64,000 bases of DNA from G965207125 sp965207125 (GTDB taxonomy: Bacteria > Pseudomonadota > Alphaproteobacteria > Puniceispirillales > UBA1172), in NCBI GenBank assembly GCA_965207125.1, contig OZ242263.1, positions 1,612,001 to 1,676,000 of the forward strand, given 5' to 3'. The notes below the pieces were generated by a model. It was given only the letters and a program-made list of their open reading frames with translations. It was not told the origin of the DNA and did no database searches. Made by a program: the position numbers and the translations under genes. The stretch's first letter is position 1, and each line of letters opens with the position of its first letter. Of the stretch, positions 27,732 through 36,987 are shown piece by piece.

Positions 27732-28253
27732 ATGTGCCTCGTTTATCGGAAAATAGGCTTGTTATTGACCTGCTGGGTTTTCATCATTGCTACCGTGGCC
27801 GTAGCCGATGAGACGGAAATTCCTATCATTTCGGCTGAATATGGCCAAAAAGTAAAGGTGGTCGATGGCGACACTATTCATATAGACAGCAATAAAATCA
27901 GGCTGGTCGGAATAGATACCCCTGAACTTCGCCAGAAATGCCGCACTGATGACGGCATGGAATGGGAGTGCGGTAAATTCGTTCGCGATACGCTGAAAAA
28001 CATGCTCGCCACTAATAAAATCATCAAATGCCACATTACAGGACGAGACAGATATCAACGTCTGCTCGGTAAATGCTATGCAGGGAAAAGCGACATTGAC
28101 GTTCAGAAAACGCTCGTGCGCGAGGGATGGGCTGTTGCCTATTACACTAATGATTATAAGGCTGATGAGCACCAAGCACGCCGCGCACGCCGTGGATTAT
28201 GGGCAGGGGAGTTTCAGCGCCCGGCTCAATTCAGGAAAAACTCGAAAAAATGA
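27732..28253 (+). CDS. Secreted thermonuclease-family nuclease
   Basis: Staphylococcal-nuclease-like domain protein of 173 residues with an N-terminal signal peptide (GLLLTCWVFIIATVAVADE) and a periplasmic or exported destination. Catalytic features are VDGDTIH, IRLVGIDTPE (Arg and Glu) and GRDRYQRLLGKC (second Arg). The ATG at 27732 is chosen because it begins the signal peptide. It converges on tldD with 3 bases between stops. Likely a calcium-dependent phosphodiesterase for nucleic-acid scavenging; the role is inferred. Confidence 0.88.
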   Translation: MCLVYRKIGLLLTCWVFIIATVAVADETEIPIISAEYGQKVKVVDGDTIHIDSNKIRLVGIDTPELRQKCRTDDGMEWECGKFVRDTLKNMLATNKIIKCHITGRDRYQRLLGKCYAGKSDIDVQKTLVREGWAVAYYTNDYKADEHQARRARRGLWAGEFQRPAQFRKNSKK

Positions 28254-28256
28254 TCG

Positions 28257-29720
28257 CTAGCCGACCGCCGTCCCGCCAACCGTGACTCCGCCGATTTTCA
28301 AACTCGGCTGACCAACACCCACCGGCACGTTTTGACCCGCTTTACCACAAGTGCCAATACCATCATCCAGTGCTAAATCATCGCCAATCATCGTGATTTT
28401 CCCCATCGCGTCAGGGCCATTGCCTATTAAAGTCGCCCCTTTGACTGGGGCCCCGATTTTGCCGTTGTTGATCAGATATGCCTCAGACGCTGAGAAAACA
28501 AATTTGCCGCTGGTGATGTCAACCTGACCACCACCAAAATTTACCGCGTAAAGTCCTTTTTTGACTGATGCTATTATTTCATCCTTGCTATGTTCACCTT
28601 TGGTCATGAAGGTATTTGTCATTCGGGGCATCGGTGCATGCGCGTAAGATTCGCGCCGCCCATTGCCAGTTGGTGCAACGCCCATCAGTCGTGCGTTTTG
28701 GCGATCCTGTAGATAACCCACAAGAATACCATCTTCGATCAATACATTGCGCCGGGATGACGTTCCTTCATCATCGATCGTGATCGAGCCGCGGCGGTCT
28801 ACCATGGTCCCGTCATCGATCACCGTAACTCCTTTGGCGGCGACCTGCTCGCCCATCCGACCACTAAAGAGCGATGAGCCCTTGCGGTTAAAATCACCTT
28901 CTAATCCGTGCCCCACTGCTTCATGGAGCATAACCCCAGGCCAACCCGACCCCAAAACGATGTCCATTTCACCCGCAGGTGCTGCCACCGATTCAAGATT
29001 AACCCGTGCGACGCGTAACGCTTCATCCGCCTGCGCCTGCCACACATTCCGATCAAGCCAGTGATCGAGCATCACGCGCCCGCCAGAGCCGCTTGAGCCT
29101 GATTCCATCCGCCCATCTTTTTCAACAACCACCGAAATATTGAGACGCACCAGAGGCCTGATATCTGCCGCCTGAAATCCATCAGGACGGATTATCCGTA
29201 CTGCTCGCCATGACGAGCCTACCGATACGCTCACCTGTCTGACGTGCTGGTCCGCCGACCGAAGATAAGCGTCAATATCGACCAGAAGTTTTACTTTGCG
29301 GTCAAATGGCGTGGCGTCTAGCGGATTATCATCGCTGTAAAGTGCGGTATTATTGCCAGCCTGAGGTGCGATGGAAAAATCACCTGAATACCCTGAGGTT
29401 ACAGCCTTGACCGTTTCCGCCGCGCGTTTGATCTGATCATGCGATAACGCGTCAGAATACGCGTAGCCATGCGCCTCACCTGCGATGCCTCGAAGCCCGA
29501 AACCTGACGAACGATCATAACTGCCGGACTTCATCCGCCCATCATCGAAAACTAGTGATTCGCTATGGCTTTCCTCAAGGAATAACTCACCATCGTCCGC
29601 CCCCGCCAACGCATCATTGATGAGTGACAGAACCTTGTCAGGCTCAAGGCCTGTTCGCGTGAAAAATAATCCATCAGTGCGGCTGAGTGCGTCCATGGCA
29701 TGCGAGTATACGCGTTTCAT
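28257..29720 (-). CDS. tldD: Metalloprotease TldD
   Basis: Catalytic zinc subunit of TldD/TldE. The zinc motif H-E-x3-H appears as HEAVGHGLEGD near residue 266, with the further ligand region downstream and the GTCGKAGQNVPVGVGQP segment at the C terminus. About 487 residues from ATG 29720; a TTG four codons upstream and an ATG eight codons downstream are alternative starts. It diverges from the cytochrome oxidase operon, a conserved neighbourhood in Rhodospirillales-like genomes. Confidence 0.95.
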   Translation of the reverse strand: MKRVYSHAMDALSRTDGLFFTRTGLEPDKVLSLINDALAGADDGELFLEESHSESLVFDDGRMKSGSYDRSSGFGLRGIAGEAHGYAYSDALSHDQIKRAAETVKAVTSGYSGDFSIAPQAGNNTALYSDDNPLDATPFDRKVKLLVDIDAYLRSADQHVRQVSVSVGSSWRAVRIIRPDGFQAADIRPLVRLNISVVVEKDGRMESGSSGSGGRVMLDHWLDRNVWQAQADEALRVARVNLESVAAPAGEMDIVLGSGWPGVMLHEAVGHGLEGDFNRKGSSLFSGRMGEQVAAKGVTVIDDGTMVDRRGSITIDDEGTSSRRNVLIEDGILVGYLQDRQNARLMGVAPTGNGRRESYAHAPMPRMTNTFMTKGEHSKDEIIASVKKGLYAVNFGGGQVDITSGKFVFSASEAYLINNGKIGAPVKGATLIGNGPDAMGKITMIGDDLALDDGIGTCGKAGQNVPVGVGQPSLKIGGVTVGGTAVG

Positions 29721-29808
29721 AAATTTTTTCAATAACGAGGAGGGGGGCTAGGCAATAAATATTGTAACTACATGCCTCAAAATCATCGCAAGTTAACTTA
29801 AATCTGTA

Positions 29809-29838
29809 TTGGTGTTTTCCCTTCATTAGCTTTATGAT
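29809..29838 (+). promoter_or_regulatory. Candidate promoter of the cytochrome oxidase operon
   Basis: TTGGTG (29809-29814), an 18-bp spacer, TATGAT (29833-29838) in the tldD/coxB gap. The predicted start near 29845 gives a leader of about 50 bases ending in AAGGA before the coxB ATG. Confidence 0.45.
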
Positions 29839-29896
29839 AGAGACAGGTTAAATCGAGAAATGCTGATAGTTGCGTTTCTATGAAAGGAAAATAAGG

Positions 29897-30727
29897 ATGC
29901 GTTTACTCCTCAAAGCACATCTGGTCGTCATCGTCCTGATGACGGCTTTGCCCCGTTTCGCTACTGCATCTGTCCCGCAGCCTTGGCAGATCGGGCTTCA
30001 ACCCCCTGCTGGTTCGATCGCCGAAATGTCTAATGACTTCCATAACCTGCTGATGGTTATTATCACCGTCATTTCAGTTATCGTTCTGTTTTTGCTGGTT
30101 TTCATCTGCTGGAGATTTCGTGCATCGAAAAACCCTGTGGCGTCCAAAACTACCCATAACCCGGTTCTTGAAGTGGTCTGGACGATTATTCCTGTCATCA
30201 TCTTGATCGTCATCGCTTTCCCGTCCTTCCGATTGCTCTATTATATAGATCGTACCGACCAGACCGATATGATAATCAAGGTCACAGGCGCACAATGGTA
30301 TTGGAATTACGAATATCCTGAAGAACAGGTCGCTTTTGACAGTTATATGATCCCAGAAGACGAACTAGCCCCTGGGCAAATCCGCCTTCTAGATGTCGAT
30401 AACCCTATGGTCGTCCCCGAAAACACTCGAATAAAATTGCTGATCCAAGGCAATGACGTGCTTCATTCTTTCTTTGTACCATCCCTCGCTGTTCAAATGT
30501 ACACCGTGGTCGGGCGTACCAATGAGCGGTGGATCGATGTTCCATCTGGCGAGACTACGTATTACGGTCAATGTAATCAGGTTTGCGGCATCAACCATTC
30601 CTATATGCCGATCGTCATCAAAGCCGTTTCTGCCGAGGATTACAAAATATGGGTTGATCAGGCGCAACAGGAATTTTCAACCGCGTCTTTAGGCGCGCCA
30701 GCCATCACCGTCGCTTCGAGCGAATAA
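29897..30727 (+). CDS. coxB: Cytochrome c oxidase subunit II
   Basis: CuA-bearing subunit of the aa3-type oxidase, accepting electrons from cytochrome c. 276 residues: signal peptide, two transmembrane helices, then the cupredoxin domain. CuA ligands are a His in VLHSFFVPS, then C226, C230, H234 and M237. The glutamate usually found between the two cysteines (C-S-E-x-C) is Gln228 here. The conserved aromatic QWYWNYEYP is present. The ATG is preceded by AAGGA. First gene of coxB-coxA-ctaB-ctaG-coxC-surf1. Confidence 0.96.
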   Translation: MRLLLKAHLVVIVLMTALPRFATASVPQPWQIGLQPPAGSIAEMSNDFHNLLMVIITVISVIVLFLLVFICWRFRASKNPVASKTTHNPVLEVVWTIIPVIILIVIAFPSFRLLYYIDRTDQTDMIIKVTGAQWYWNYEYPEEQVAFDSYMIPEDELAPGQIRLLDVDNPMVVPENTRIKLLIQGNDVLHSFFVPSLAVQMYTVVGRTNERWIDVPSGETTYYGQCNQVCGINHSYMPIVIKAVSAEDYKIWVDQAQQEFSTASLGAPAITVASSE

Positions 30728-30757
30728 ACGCGGCATACCCAAGGAGACATAATCCCA

Positions 30758-32350
30758 ATGGCAAAAGCAGCAACCATCAAACATCACGATCATGGCGCAC
30801 CGAAAGGTTTCGTCAGGCGTTGGCTTTATTCAACTAACCATAAAGATATTGGCAGTATGTATATTATCTTTTCAATTCTCGCCGCCGTGGTTGGCGGTGG
30901 TCTATCCGTGCTGATGCGGATGGAATTGATGAGCCCAGGAGTTCAATATGTCGCGGACGGCCATGCTTGGAACGTCTTTAGCACCGCTCATGGATTAATC
31001 ATGGTCTTTTTTGTCGTTATGCCCGGATTGATCGGTGGATTCGGTAACTGGTTCGTCCCTATTATGATCGGGGCGCCTGATATGGCTTTCCCGCGCATGA
31101 ATAATATCAGTTTTTGGTTGTTGCCTCCTTCGTTCGTCTTGTTAATGGTCTCTGCTATTTCCGATGGCGGGGCGGGGGTCGGCTGGACAGTTTATCCGCC
31201 TCTATCAGGTAGAGAAGGAACGCCGGGGATGTCGGTGGATCTCGCAATCCTATCGCTTCACCTCGCTGGCGCGTCCTCTATACTGGGGGCTGCCAACTTT
31301 ATTACCACCATCTTTAACATGCGTGCTCCTGGTATGGGCTTTCACCGTATGCCTCTTTTCGTCTGGGCGCTTCTCGTCACCGCGTTTTTGCTAGTTCTCA
31401 CCTTGCCGGTACTGGCTGGGGCTATCACCATGTTGCTGACAGACCGTAATTTCGGCACTGCTTTCTTTGTTCCTTCTGAGGGCGGCGACCCCATCCTATT
31501 CCTGCATCTTTTCTGGTTTTTTGGGCATCCTGAGGTCTATATCATGATCCTGCCTGCTTTCGGGCTAGTTAGCCATATAATCTCAACTTTTAGCAATAAA
31601 CCCGTTTTCGGTTATCTTGGAATGGCCTATGCGATGATCGCCATCGGCTTTGTTGGCTTTATTGTCTGGGCGCATCACATGTTTACTGTTGGTATGAGCG
31701 TCACAGCTCAAGGCTATTTTACGGCCGCTACGATGATTATTGCTGTGCCCACCGGCATTAAAATATTCTCATGGATCGCTACAATGTGGGGCGGGTCGAT
31801 CAGATTCGAAGTGCCGATGATCTGGGCTCTCGGATTTATCGCACTCTTTACCCTTGGCGGTGTCACTGGCGTGGTTCTCGCCAATAGCGGCGTGGATCAG
31901 GTGTTGCACAACACCTATTACGTCATTGCCCATTTCCATTATGTGTTGTCGCTTGGTGCGGTGTTTGCTCTTTTTGCCGGGTTCTATTACTGGTTTCCAA
32001 AAATGACTGGCTATGAATACAACAAACCTCTGGGCGCGTGGCATTTCTGGATCACCTTTATCGGTGTCAATGTCACTTTCTTTCCGATGCATTTTCTGGG
32101 ACTTGCTGGAATGCCGCGCCGCTATATAGACTATCCTGATGCTTACGCCGGATGGAATATGGTTGCATCGCTCGGATCTTATCTCACTGCTGCTGGGGTC
32201 CTGCTGTTCTTCTATATCATCATTGAAGCGTTTATTGTGCGCCGCCGCGCTGCTGACAATCCGTGGGGTGAAGGTGCGACAACATTAGAATGGAAAGTCA
32301 CGTCGCCGCCGCCTTATCATACCTTTGATGCATTGCCCAAAATAACCTGA
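30758..32350 (+). CDS. coxA: Cytochrome c oxidase subunit I
   Basis: Catalytic heme-copper subunit, 530 residues, 12 transmembrane helices. Heme a and a3/CuB ligands are in NVFSTAHGLIM, WFFGHPEVYI (CuB His and the cross-linked Tyr), AHHMFTVG and IAHFHYVLS. The YSTNHKDIG opening and the H-P-E-V-Y motif indicate an A-type oxidase. 30 bases after coxB with an AAGGAG site. The protein is intact and full length. Confidence 0.98.
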   Translation: MAKAATIKHHDHGAPKGFVRRWLYSTNHKDIGSMYIIFSILAAVVGGGLSVLMRMELMSPGVQYVADGHAWNVFSTAHGLIMVFFVVMPGLIGGFGNWFVPIMIGAPDMAFPRMNNISFWLLPPSFVLLMVSAISDGGAGVGWTVYPPLSGREGTPGMSVDLAILSLHLAGASSILGAANFITTIFNMRAPGMGFHRMPLFVWALLVTAFLLVLTLPVLAGAITMLLTDRNFGTAFFVPSEGGDPILFLHLFWFFGHPEVYIMILPAFGLVSHIISTFSNKPVFGYLGMAYAMIAIGFVGFIVWAHHMFTVGMSVTAQGYFTAATMIIAVPTGIKIFSWIATMWGGSIRFEVPMIWALGFIALFTLGGVTGVVLANSGVDQVLHNTYYVIAHFHYVLSLGAVFALFAGFYYWFPKMTGYEYNKPLGAWHFWITFIGVNVTFFPMHFLGLAGMPRRYIDYPDAYAGWNMVASLGSYLTAAGVLLFFYIIIEAFIVRRRAADNPWGEGATTLEWKVTSPPPYHTFDALPKIT

Positions 32351-32380
32351 TGAGGCCCTTGATGAGGCCCTTGATGAGGC
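32348..32380 (+). repeat. 12-bp tandem repeat before ctaB
   Basis: Unit TGATGAGGCCCT occurs twice in full and a third time in part (TGATGAGGC), starting in the coxA stop codon and ending 12 bases before the ctaB ATG. Each unit contains GAGG, resembling a Shine-Dalgarno core. Confidence 0.8.
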
Positions 32381-32392
32381 AAAGACGAAAAA

Positions 32393-33286
32393 ATGGCTGA
32401 GGTAATTTCCTCGCCCTGCTGTCTGGCGACTCCAACAGATTACTTCACCCTGATGAAGCCACGGGTGATGAGCCTCGTCATATTCACGGCCCTAATCGGA
32501 ATGATGCTTGCCCCGGGTGGTGGGCATCCGGTGCTTATGGGAATCTCATTGTTCGCGATCGCCGCCGGTGCTGGTGCTGCTGGGGCGCTGAACCAGTGGT
32601 ATGATCGTGATATCGATGCCATTATGGAGCGCACTAAAAAGAGACCAATTCCATCTGGTCGCGTTCATCCTGATGAAGCGTTGAGTTTTGGGATTATTGT
32701 CGCTGCTCTTTCCGTTTTGGTGTTGAGCTTCACTGGTGGATTTACCGCTGCGGCCCTGTTGGCTTTTACTATTTTTTTCTACGCGGTGATCTACACCATT
32801 TGGCTTAAGCGTATAACGCCGCAGAATATCGTCATTGGCGGGGCGGCCGGGGCTTTTCCGCCGGTGATCGGCTGGCTTGCAGCAGGTGGCGCGATCTGGA
32901 GTGAGGCTTGGCTTTTATTCTTAATTATCTTCATTTGGACACCGCCGCATTTCTGGTCACTCGCTATTGCTCGCAATGATGATTATATCCGCGCAGCTGT
33001 CCCGATGTTGCCCGTGACTCACGGAGTAGCAGCAACCAGACGACAGATTATTGGTTATTCGGCCGTTGTCGCTATTTTGGGTGTTATGCCGTATTTTGTT
33101 GGTATGGCTGGTGGATTTTACGCCGTGCTCGCCGCCCTATTAGGTGCGCGGTTTTTTATGCTTGCGGTCGCGCTTAATCATGCGCCCGATAATGATACCG
33201 TTAGGATGATGGCGTTATTCCGCTTTTCGATCATTTATCTTTTTGCTATTTTCTTTATGCTCGGCGTAAACGGGTGGGTGAAGTGA
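32393..33286 (+). CDS. ctaB: Protoheme IX farnesyltransferase (heme O synthase)
   Basis: UbiA-superfamily membrane enzyme that farnesylates heme b to heme O, the precursor of heme A. 297 residues with about nine helices. First Asp-rich motif NQWYDRDIDAIMERTKKRP; cytosolic loop TPPHFWSLAIARNDDY. It lies inside the cox operon between coxA and a tiny membrane-protein gene whose ATG overlaps its stop (TGATG). Confidence 0.96.
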   Translation: MAEVISSPCCLATPTDYFTLMKPRVMSLVIFTALIGMMLAPGGGHPVLMGISLFAIAAGAGAAGALNQWYDRDIDAIMERTKKRPIPSGRVHPDEALSFGIIVAALSVLVLSFTGGFTAAALLAFTIFFYAVIYTIWLKRITPQNIVIGGAAGAFPPVIGWLAAGGAIWSEAWLLFLIIFIWTPPHFWSLAIARNDDYIRAAVPMLPVTHGVAATRRQIIGYSAVVAILGVMPYFVGMAGGFYAVLAALLGARFFMLAVALNHAPDNDTVRMMALFRFSIIYLFAIFFMLGVNGWVK

Positions 33287-33426
33287 TGGTGGATAAGCAG
33301 AAAAGTGCATCTGATGCAGATATTTTAGCTGCGAGAAAACGACGCAACTTTGCCATATTCACTTCTATTCTCCTACTATCTGTATTATTTTTTATCATCA
33401 CCATCATTCGCACGAAGATTGGATAA
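33286..33426 (+). CDS. Small single-TM protein of the cox operon (CoxF-like)
   Basis: A 46-codon gene between ctaB and ctaG. The ATG overlaps the ctaB stop (TGATG) and its TAA overlaps the ctaG ATG (TAATG), so it is translationally coupled on both sides. The product has a polar N terminus with an ILAARKRRN segment followed by one hydrophobic helix and a short basic end. Short proteins with this layout occupy the same slot in alphaproteobacterial cox operons and are annotated as CoxF or cytochrome oxidase assembly proteins; the assignment rests on position and architecture. Confidence 0.75.
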   Translation: MVDKQKSASDADILAARKRRNFAIFTSILLLSVLFFIITIIRTKIG

Positions 33427-33986
33427 TGACGGCCCCAACCCAGATTCTATCGCACCACCGCAATCGTAATGTTGGCGTTGCTATCGTGGTGGTCGCGTTT
33501 GCGATGCTGGGGCTGGCTTATGCCTCGGTGCCGCTTTATGACCTGTTTTGCCGCGTTACTGGTTATGGCGGCACAACCTCGATAAGTAGTGCTGCTCCTG
33601 GGGTTGTCGCTGGAGGTATTGAGCGAAGCGTTCAATTTAATGCTCATACCAATCCTGACCTGCCATGGCGATTCAGCCCCCCCCGAGAAGCTGTGCGCCT
33701 TAAGCCAGGTGAAGAGACAATTATTTATTACACAGCAACCAATTTTTCTTCCAGAACCACCACGGGCACCGCGACTTTTAACGTCACGCCTTTTAAGGCC
33801 GGGCCCTACTTTATGAAAATAGACTGTTTTTGTTTTGTTGAGCAAACCCTGAAATCTGGAGAAAGCGTCCAAATGCCAGTCGTTTTTTACCTCGACCCTG
33901 AAATAGATCATGATGCTAACACGATAGAAGTGCCGGAAATTACCTTATCTTATACCTTTTTTGCTGTTGAAAACGGCAAAGGGTAG
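33426..33986 (+). CDS. ctaG: Cytochrome c oxidase assembly protein CtaG (Cox11)
   Basis: Copper chaperone inserting CuB into subunit I. 186 residues with one N-terminal transmembrane helix followed by YDLFCRVTGYGG (conserved Cys) and an immunoglobulin-like domain holding the copper motif CFCF (in KIDCFCFVEQ). The MPVVFYLDPEI stretch after it is diagnostic. The start overlaps the stop of the small upstream gene. Confidence 0.96.
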   Translation: MTAPTQILSHHRNRNVGVAIVVVAFAMLGLAYASVPLYDLFCRVTGYGGTTSISSAAPGVVAGGIERSVQFNAHTNPDLPWRFSPPREAVRLKPGEETIIYYTATNFSSRTTTGTATFNVTPFKAGPYFMKIDCFCFVEQTLKSGESVQMPVVFYLDPEIDHDANTIEVPEITLSYTFFAVENGKG

Positions 33987-34030
33987 TATAATTCAAATGA
34001 AACATTCACTACTAAACCAAGGGGCAAGAA

Positions 34031-34816
34031 ATGAATAGCGCGCAAAAACATCCCTATCATCTTGTTGAGCCGAGTCCATGGCCTGCGCTTGGCGCGGGAA
34101 GCGCATTTATCCTCGCCGTTGGCGCTATTCTGTTCATGCATGGACGTGATTTAGGAATTCCTACCCTGATTGCTGGGGTGCTTATGGTGTTATTGACGAT
34201 GGGCTTTTGGTGGCGGGATGTGATCCGTGAGGCCGAGTATCAAGGGCATCACACGCCGATCGTTCAAATCGGTCTGCGCTATGGGATGATGCTGTTTATC
34301 ATGTCTGAGGTGATGTTCTTTGTCGCCTTCTTTTGGGCTTTCTTCTCAGCGTCCCTTTATCCTGTAGGGGGAGTCTGGCCACCCGAAGGCATCCATACCT
34401 TTAACGCCTTCGATTTGCCTTTGATCAATACCCTGATTCTGTTGTTATCCGGTTGCACCGTTACTTGGGCGCATCACGCTCTGCTAGAGAATAACCGCCG
34501 TGATTTTATGATTGGGCTTGGCTGCACTGTTGGTTTGGGTGCGGTCTTCACTATGTTCCAAGCTTATGAATATTATCACGCTGAGTTCGCTTTTACTGAC
34601 GGGATTTATCCTTCGGTCTTTTTTATGGCCACGGGATTTCATGGCTTCCATGTAATTGTTGGTACGTTATTTTTGTCTATCTGTCTGATCAGGGGAGCAC
34701 AGGGGCATTTCACTCCCAAGCAACATTTCGGCTTTGAGGCCGCTGCGTGGTATTGGCATTTTGTCGATGTCGTCTGGCTATTTCTCTTTTTCGCCGTTTA
34801 TATCTGGGGCGGTTGA
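34031..34816 (+). CDS. coxC: Cytochrome c oxidase subunit III
   Basis: Seven-helix subunit of the aa3-type oxidase, 261 residues. Typical segments are YHLVEPSPWP at the N terminus, MFFVAFFWAFFSASL, the WPPEGIHTFNAFDLP loop, GFHGFHVIVGTLF and WYWHFVDVVWLFLF at the C terminus. It is 44 bases after ctaG with a GGGGCAAG purine-rich site. Its TGA overlaps the likely TTG start of surf1. Confidence 0.97.
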   Translation: MNSAQKHPYHLVEPSPWPALGAGSAFILAVGAILFMHGRDLGIPTLIAGVLMVLLTMGFWWRDVIREAEYQGHHTPIVQIGLRYGMMLFIMSEVMFFVAFFWAFFSASLYPVGGVWPPEGIHTFNAFDLPLINTLILLLSGCTVTWAHHALLENNRRDFMIGLGCTVGLGAVFTMFQAYEYYHAEFAFTDGIYPSVFFMATGFHGFHVIVGTLFLSICLIRGAQGHFTPKQHFGFEAAAWYWHFVDVVWLFLFFAVYIWGG

Positions 34817-35559
34817 ACCGCACTCCACCTTTGAGCAGAACAATTGTCTTTAAGCCCGCGCCGTGGATGACCGTTATGGTTATTCTCGCGTTTGCTGTTT
34901 TGCTCGCTCTTGGCACTTGGCAGGTTAAGCGTTCTTATTGGAAAGATAATCTCATGCGCGACATTCACGCTCGCGCGACCGGCGCACCTATTGCGCCGCC
35001 TATCTCGAACGCTGATACAATCCGCCGTTATCAACGTGCACGCACCACTGGGGTCTGGTTGCATGAGGCGGAAATTCATCTGGCGGCGAGAATTGCCAAA
35101 GGCGAGGTTGGATATCATGTTGTTACACCGCTGAGGCTTGAGGACGGGCGGATCTTGCTGGCCAATCGTGGCTGGGTTGCGGCGGCGAGACGTTTTTCAT
35201 TCTCACGCCCGGAAACCTTGACTCAAGGGTGGGTAGAGGTTGATGGTGTGATCAGACTACCCTATAAAAAAGGCTTTTTTGTTCCGTCAAACATTCCGCA
35301 AAATGATGATTGGTTCACGCTAGATATCGATGCGATTAGCGCGCATTTCACTTTGGGTGATAATGTCATTCATGACTACACGCTGGAAGTTATTCGCTCA
35401 AGTGAGAACGATGATCCAGTGGGATCCACGCTGACGCCGAATCTCACCAATAATCACCGAAAATACGCCCTGACATGGTATGGGCTGGCTTTAGGGTTGA
35501 TTGGGGTTTATTGTGCGTGGCATATCCAGACGGGGAGATTACGGTGGCACAAGCCTTAG
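34813..35559 (+). CDS. SURF1 family oxidase assembly protein
   Basis: Assembly factor for heme A insertion into subunit I. The family layout is two transmembrane helices flanking a periplasmic domain: the N-terminal helix has LGTWQVKR, and the C-terminal one has YALTWYGLALGLIGVY. Inner motifs LLANRGWV and the GEVGYHVVTPL stretch fit. No ATG precedes the first helix. A TTG at 34813 overlapping the coxC stop (TTGA) gives 248 residues and is the best start; ATG 34867 would truncate the helix. Confidence 0.85.
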   Translation: MNRTPPLSRTIVFKPAPWMTVMVILAFAVLLALGTWQVKRSYWKDNLMRDIHARATGAPIAPPISNADTIRRYQRARTTGVWLHEAEIHLAARIAKGEVGYHVVTPLRLEDGRILLANRGWVAAARRFSFSRPETLTQGWVEVDGVIRLPYKKGFFVPSNIPQNDDWFTLDIDAISAHFTLGDNVIHDYTLEVIRSSENDDPVGSTLTPNLTNNHRKYALTWYGLALGLIGVYCAWHIQTGRLRWHKP

Positions 35560-35576
35560 CAACAGGAAATATGCCT

Positions 35577-36983
35577 ATGCGTTATATCAGCACCAGAGGA
35601 CAGGAGGCCTCTTCAGGTTTTACCGATGTTTTGCTGGCAGGTCTTGCAAGAGACGGCGGACTTTACTTACCGATTGAATATCCAAAATTTGATCAGGGCG
35701 AGGTGGCAGGTTTCAAAACTATGCCATATTCTGAGGTAGCCGCACGCATTATGGCAAAATTCACTGACCCTGATTTGGATGAAAATGATTTACATACGAT
35801 GGTCCGCGACGCTTACGCTGGTTTTACGCATCCTGAAGTCGCACCATTGCGTCCTCTTGGCGATGAGATTTATCTGTGTGAGTTATTTCACGGCCCCACC
35901 ATTGCCTTTAAGGATTACGCCATGCAGGTGCTCGCGCGGCTGTTCGATCATGCTTTGGCAAAAACAGGACAACGCGCTGTTATTCTGGCCGCGACTAGTG
36001 GTGATACAGGTTCTGCTGCGCTTGAGGCGTTTAAGAATAGAAAAGCGATCGATATTTTTATCCTCTATCCTAATGGGCGCGTTTCGCCAGTTCAAGAACG
36101 CCAGATGACGGGGGTCAATGCCCCGGGCGCTTTCGCTGTTGCGCTTGATGGTGATTTCGATGATTGCCAGAAAATTGTCAAAACACTCTTTGGAGACCTT
36201 GATTTCCGCGACCGAATAGGGTTATCCGCCGTTAATTCGATCAACTGGGCAAGACTGATGCCGCAAATCATCTATTATGTTACCTCAGCCCTCGCGCTAG
36301 GTGCGCCGCAAAAACCGATCTCATTCGCGGTTCCAACGGGTAATTTTGGCAATATTTTTTCAGGCCAAGTCGCGGCTACAATGGGATTGCCAATAGAAAC
36401 TTTGGTTTGCGCTTCTAACCGAAACGATATTCTCACTAGATTTTTTCATACCGGCGCGATGCAGCGCGAGCAAGTTCAGCCAAGTCTGAGTCCTTCGATG
36501 GATATTCAGGTTTCAAGCAATTTCGAGCGCTTTCTTTTCGATATGCTGGGACGCAATGGGCAGGCCGTCAAAAAGATCATGGAAGAGTTCGCGCACACTG
36601 GCACCTTTCATTTAGATCGTGATCGCATGGGCAATGCAACCGAAAGATTTTATGCTTTTCGGCTTGATGATGACGCGACGCTGTCGGAGATTAGGCGTAC
36701 TTATGATGAAACCTCAATCCTCATCGACCCTCACACTGCGGTGGGTCTTGCCGCCGCCCGCAACGCGAGAAGCGCAGGAAGAATTCCCCAGGATCAACCG
36801 ATTGTTACTCTTGCTTGTGCGCATCCCGCCAAATTCCCCGACACCGTCAAGCAGGCGACCGGAATCACCCCGCCCTTGCCTGAGCATCTTGCCGAGCTGA
36901 TGACGCGTCCTGAAACCAAACACCAAGTTATCAATGACGCTGGCGAAGTTGCAGGTCTCATTGAGAAGTTAAGAAGGAAATAA
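35577..36983 (+). CDS. thrC: Threonine synthase
   Basis: PLP enzyme converting O-phosphohomoserine to threonine, 468 residues. PLP lysine in GPTIAFKDYAMQ, phosphate-binding loop in SGDTGSAALEAF, and the GNFGNIFSGQ segment. ATG 35577 is preferred because AGGA lies 9 bases upstream; ATG 35571 is only 3 bases from it. ThrB, the preceding enzyme, is encoded at 41.5-42.4 kb. It is followed after 4 bases by the M16 peptidase gene. Confidence 0.95.
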   Translation: MRYISTRGQEASSGFTDVLLAGLARDGGLYLPIEYPKFDQGEVAGFKTMPYSEVAARIMAKFTDPDLDENDLHTMVRDAYAGFTHPEVAPLRPLGDEIYLCELFHGPTIAFKDYAMQVLARLFDHALAKTGQRAVILAATSGDTGSAALEAFKNRKAIDIFILYPNGRVSPVQERQMTGVNAPGAFAVALDGDFDDCQKIVKTLFGDLDFRDRIGLSAVNSINWARLMPQIIYYVTSALALGAPQKPISFAVPTGNFGNIFSGQVAATMGLPIETLVCASNRNDILTRFFHTGAMQREQVQPSLSPSMDIQVSSNFERFLFDMLGRNGQAVKKIMEEFAHTGTFHLDRDRMGNATERFYAFRLDDDATLSEIRRTYDETSILIDPHTAVGLAAARNARSAGRIPQDQPIVTLACAHPAKFPDTVKQATGITPPLPEHLAELMTRPETKHQVINDAGEVAGLIEKLRRK

Positions 36984-36987
36984 ACCC

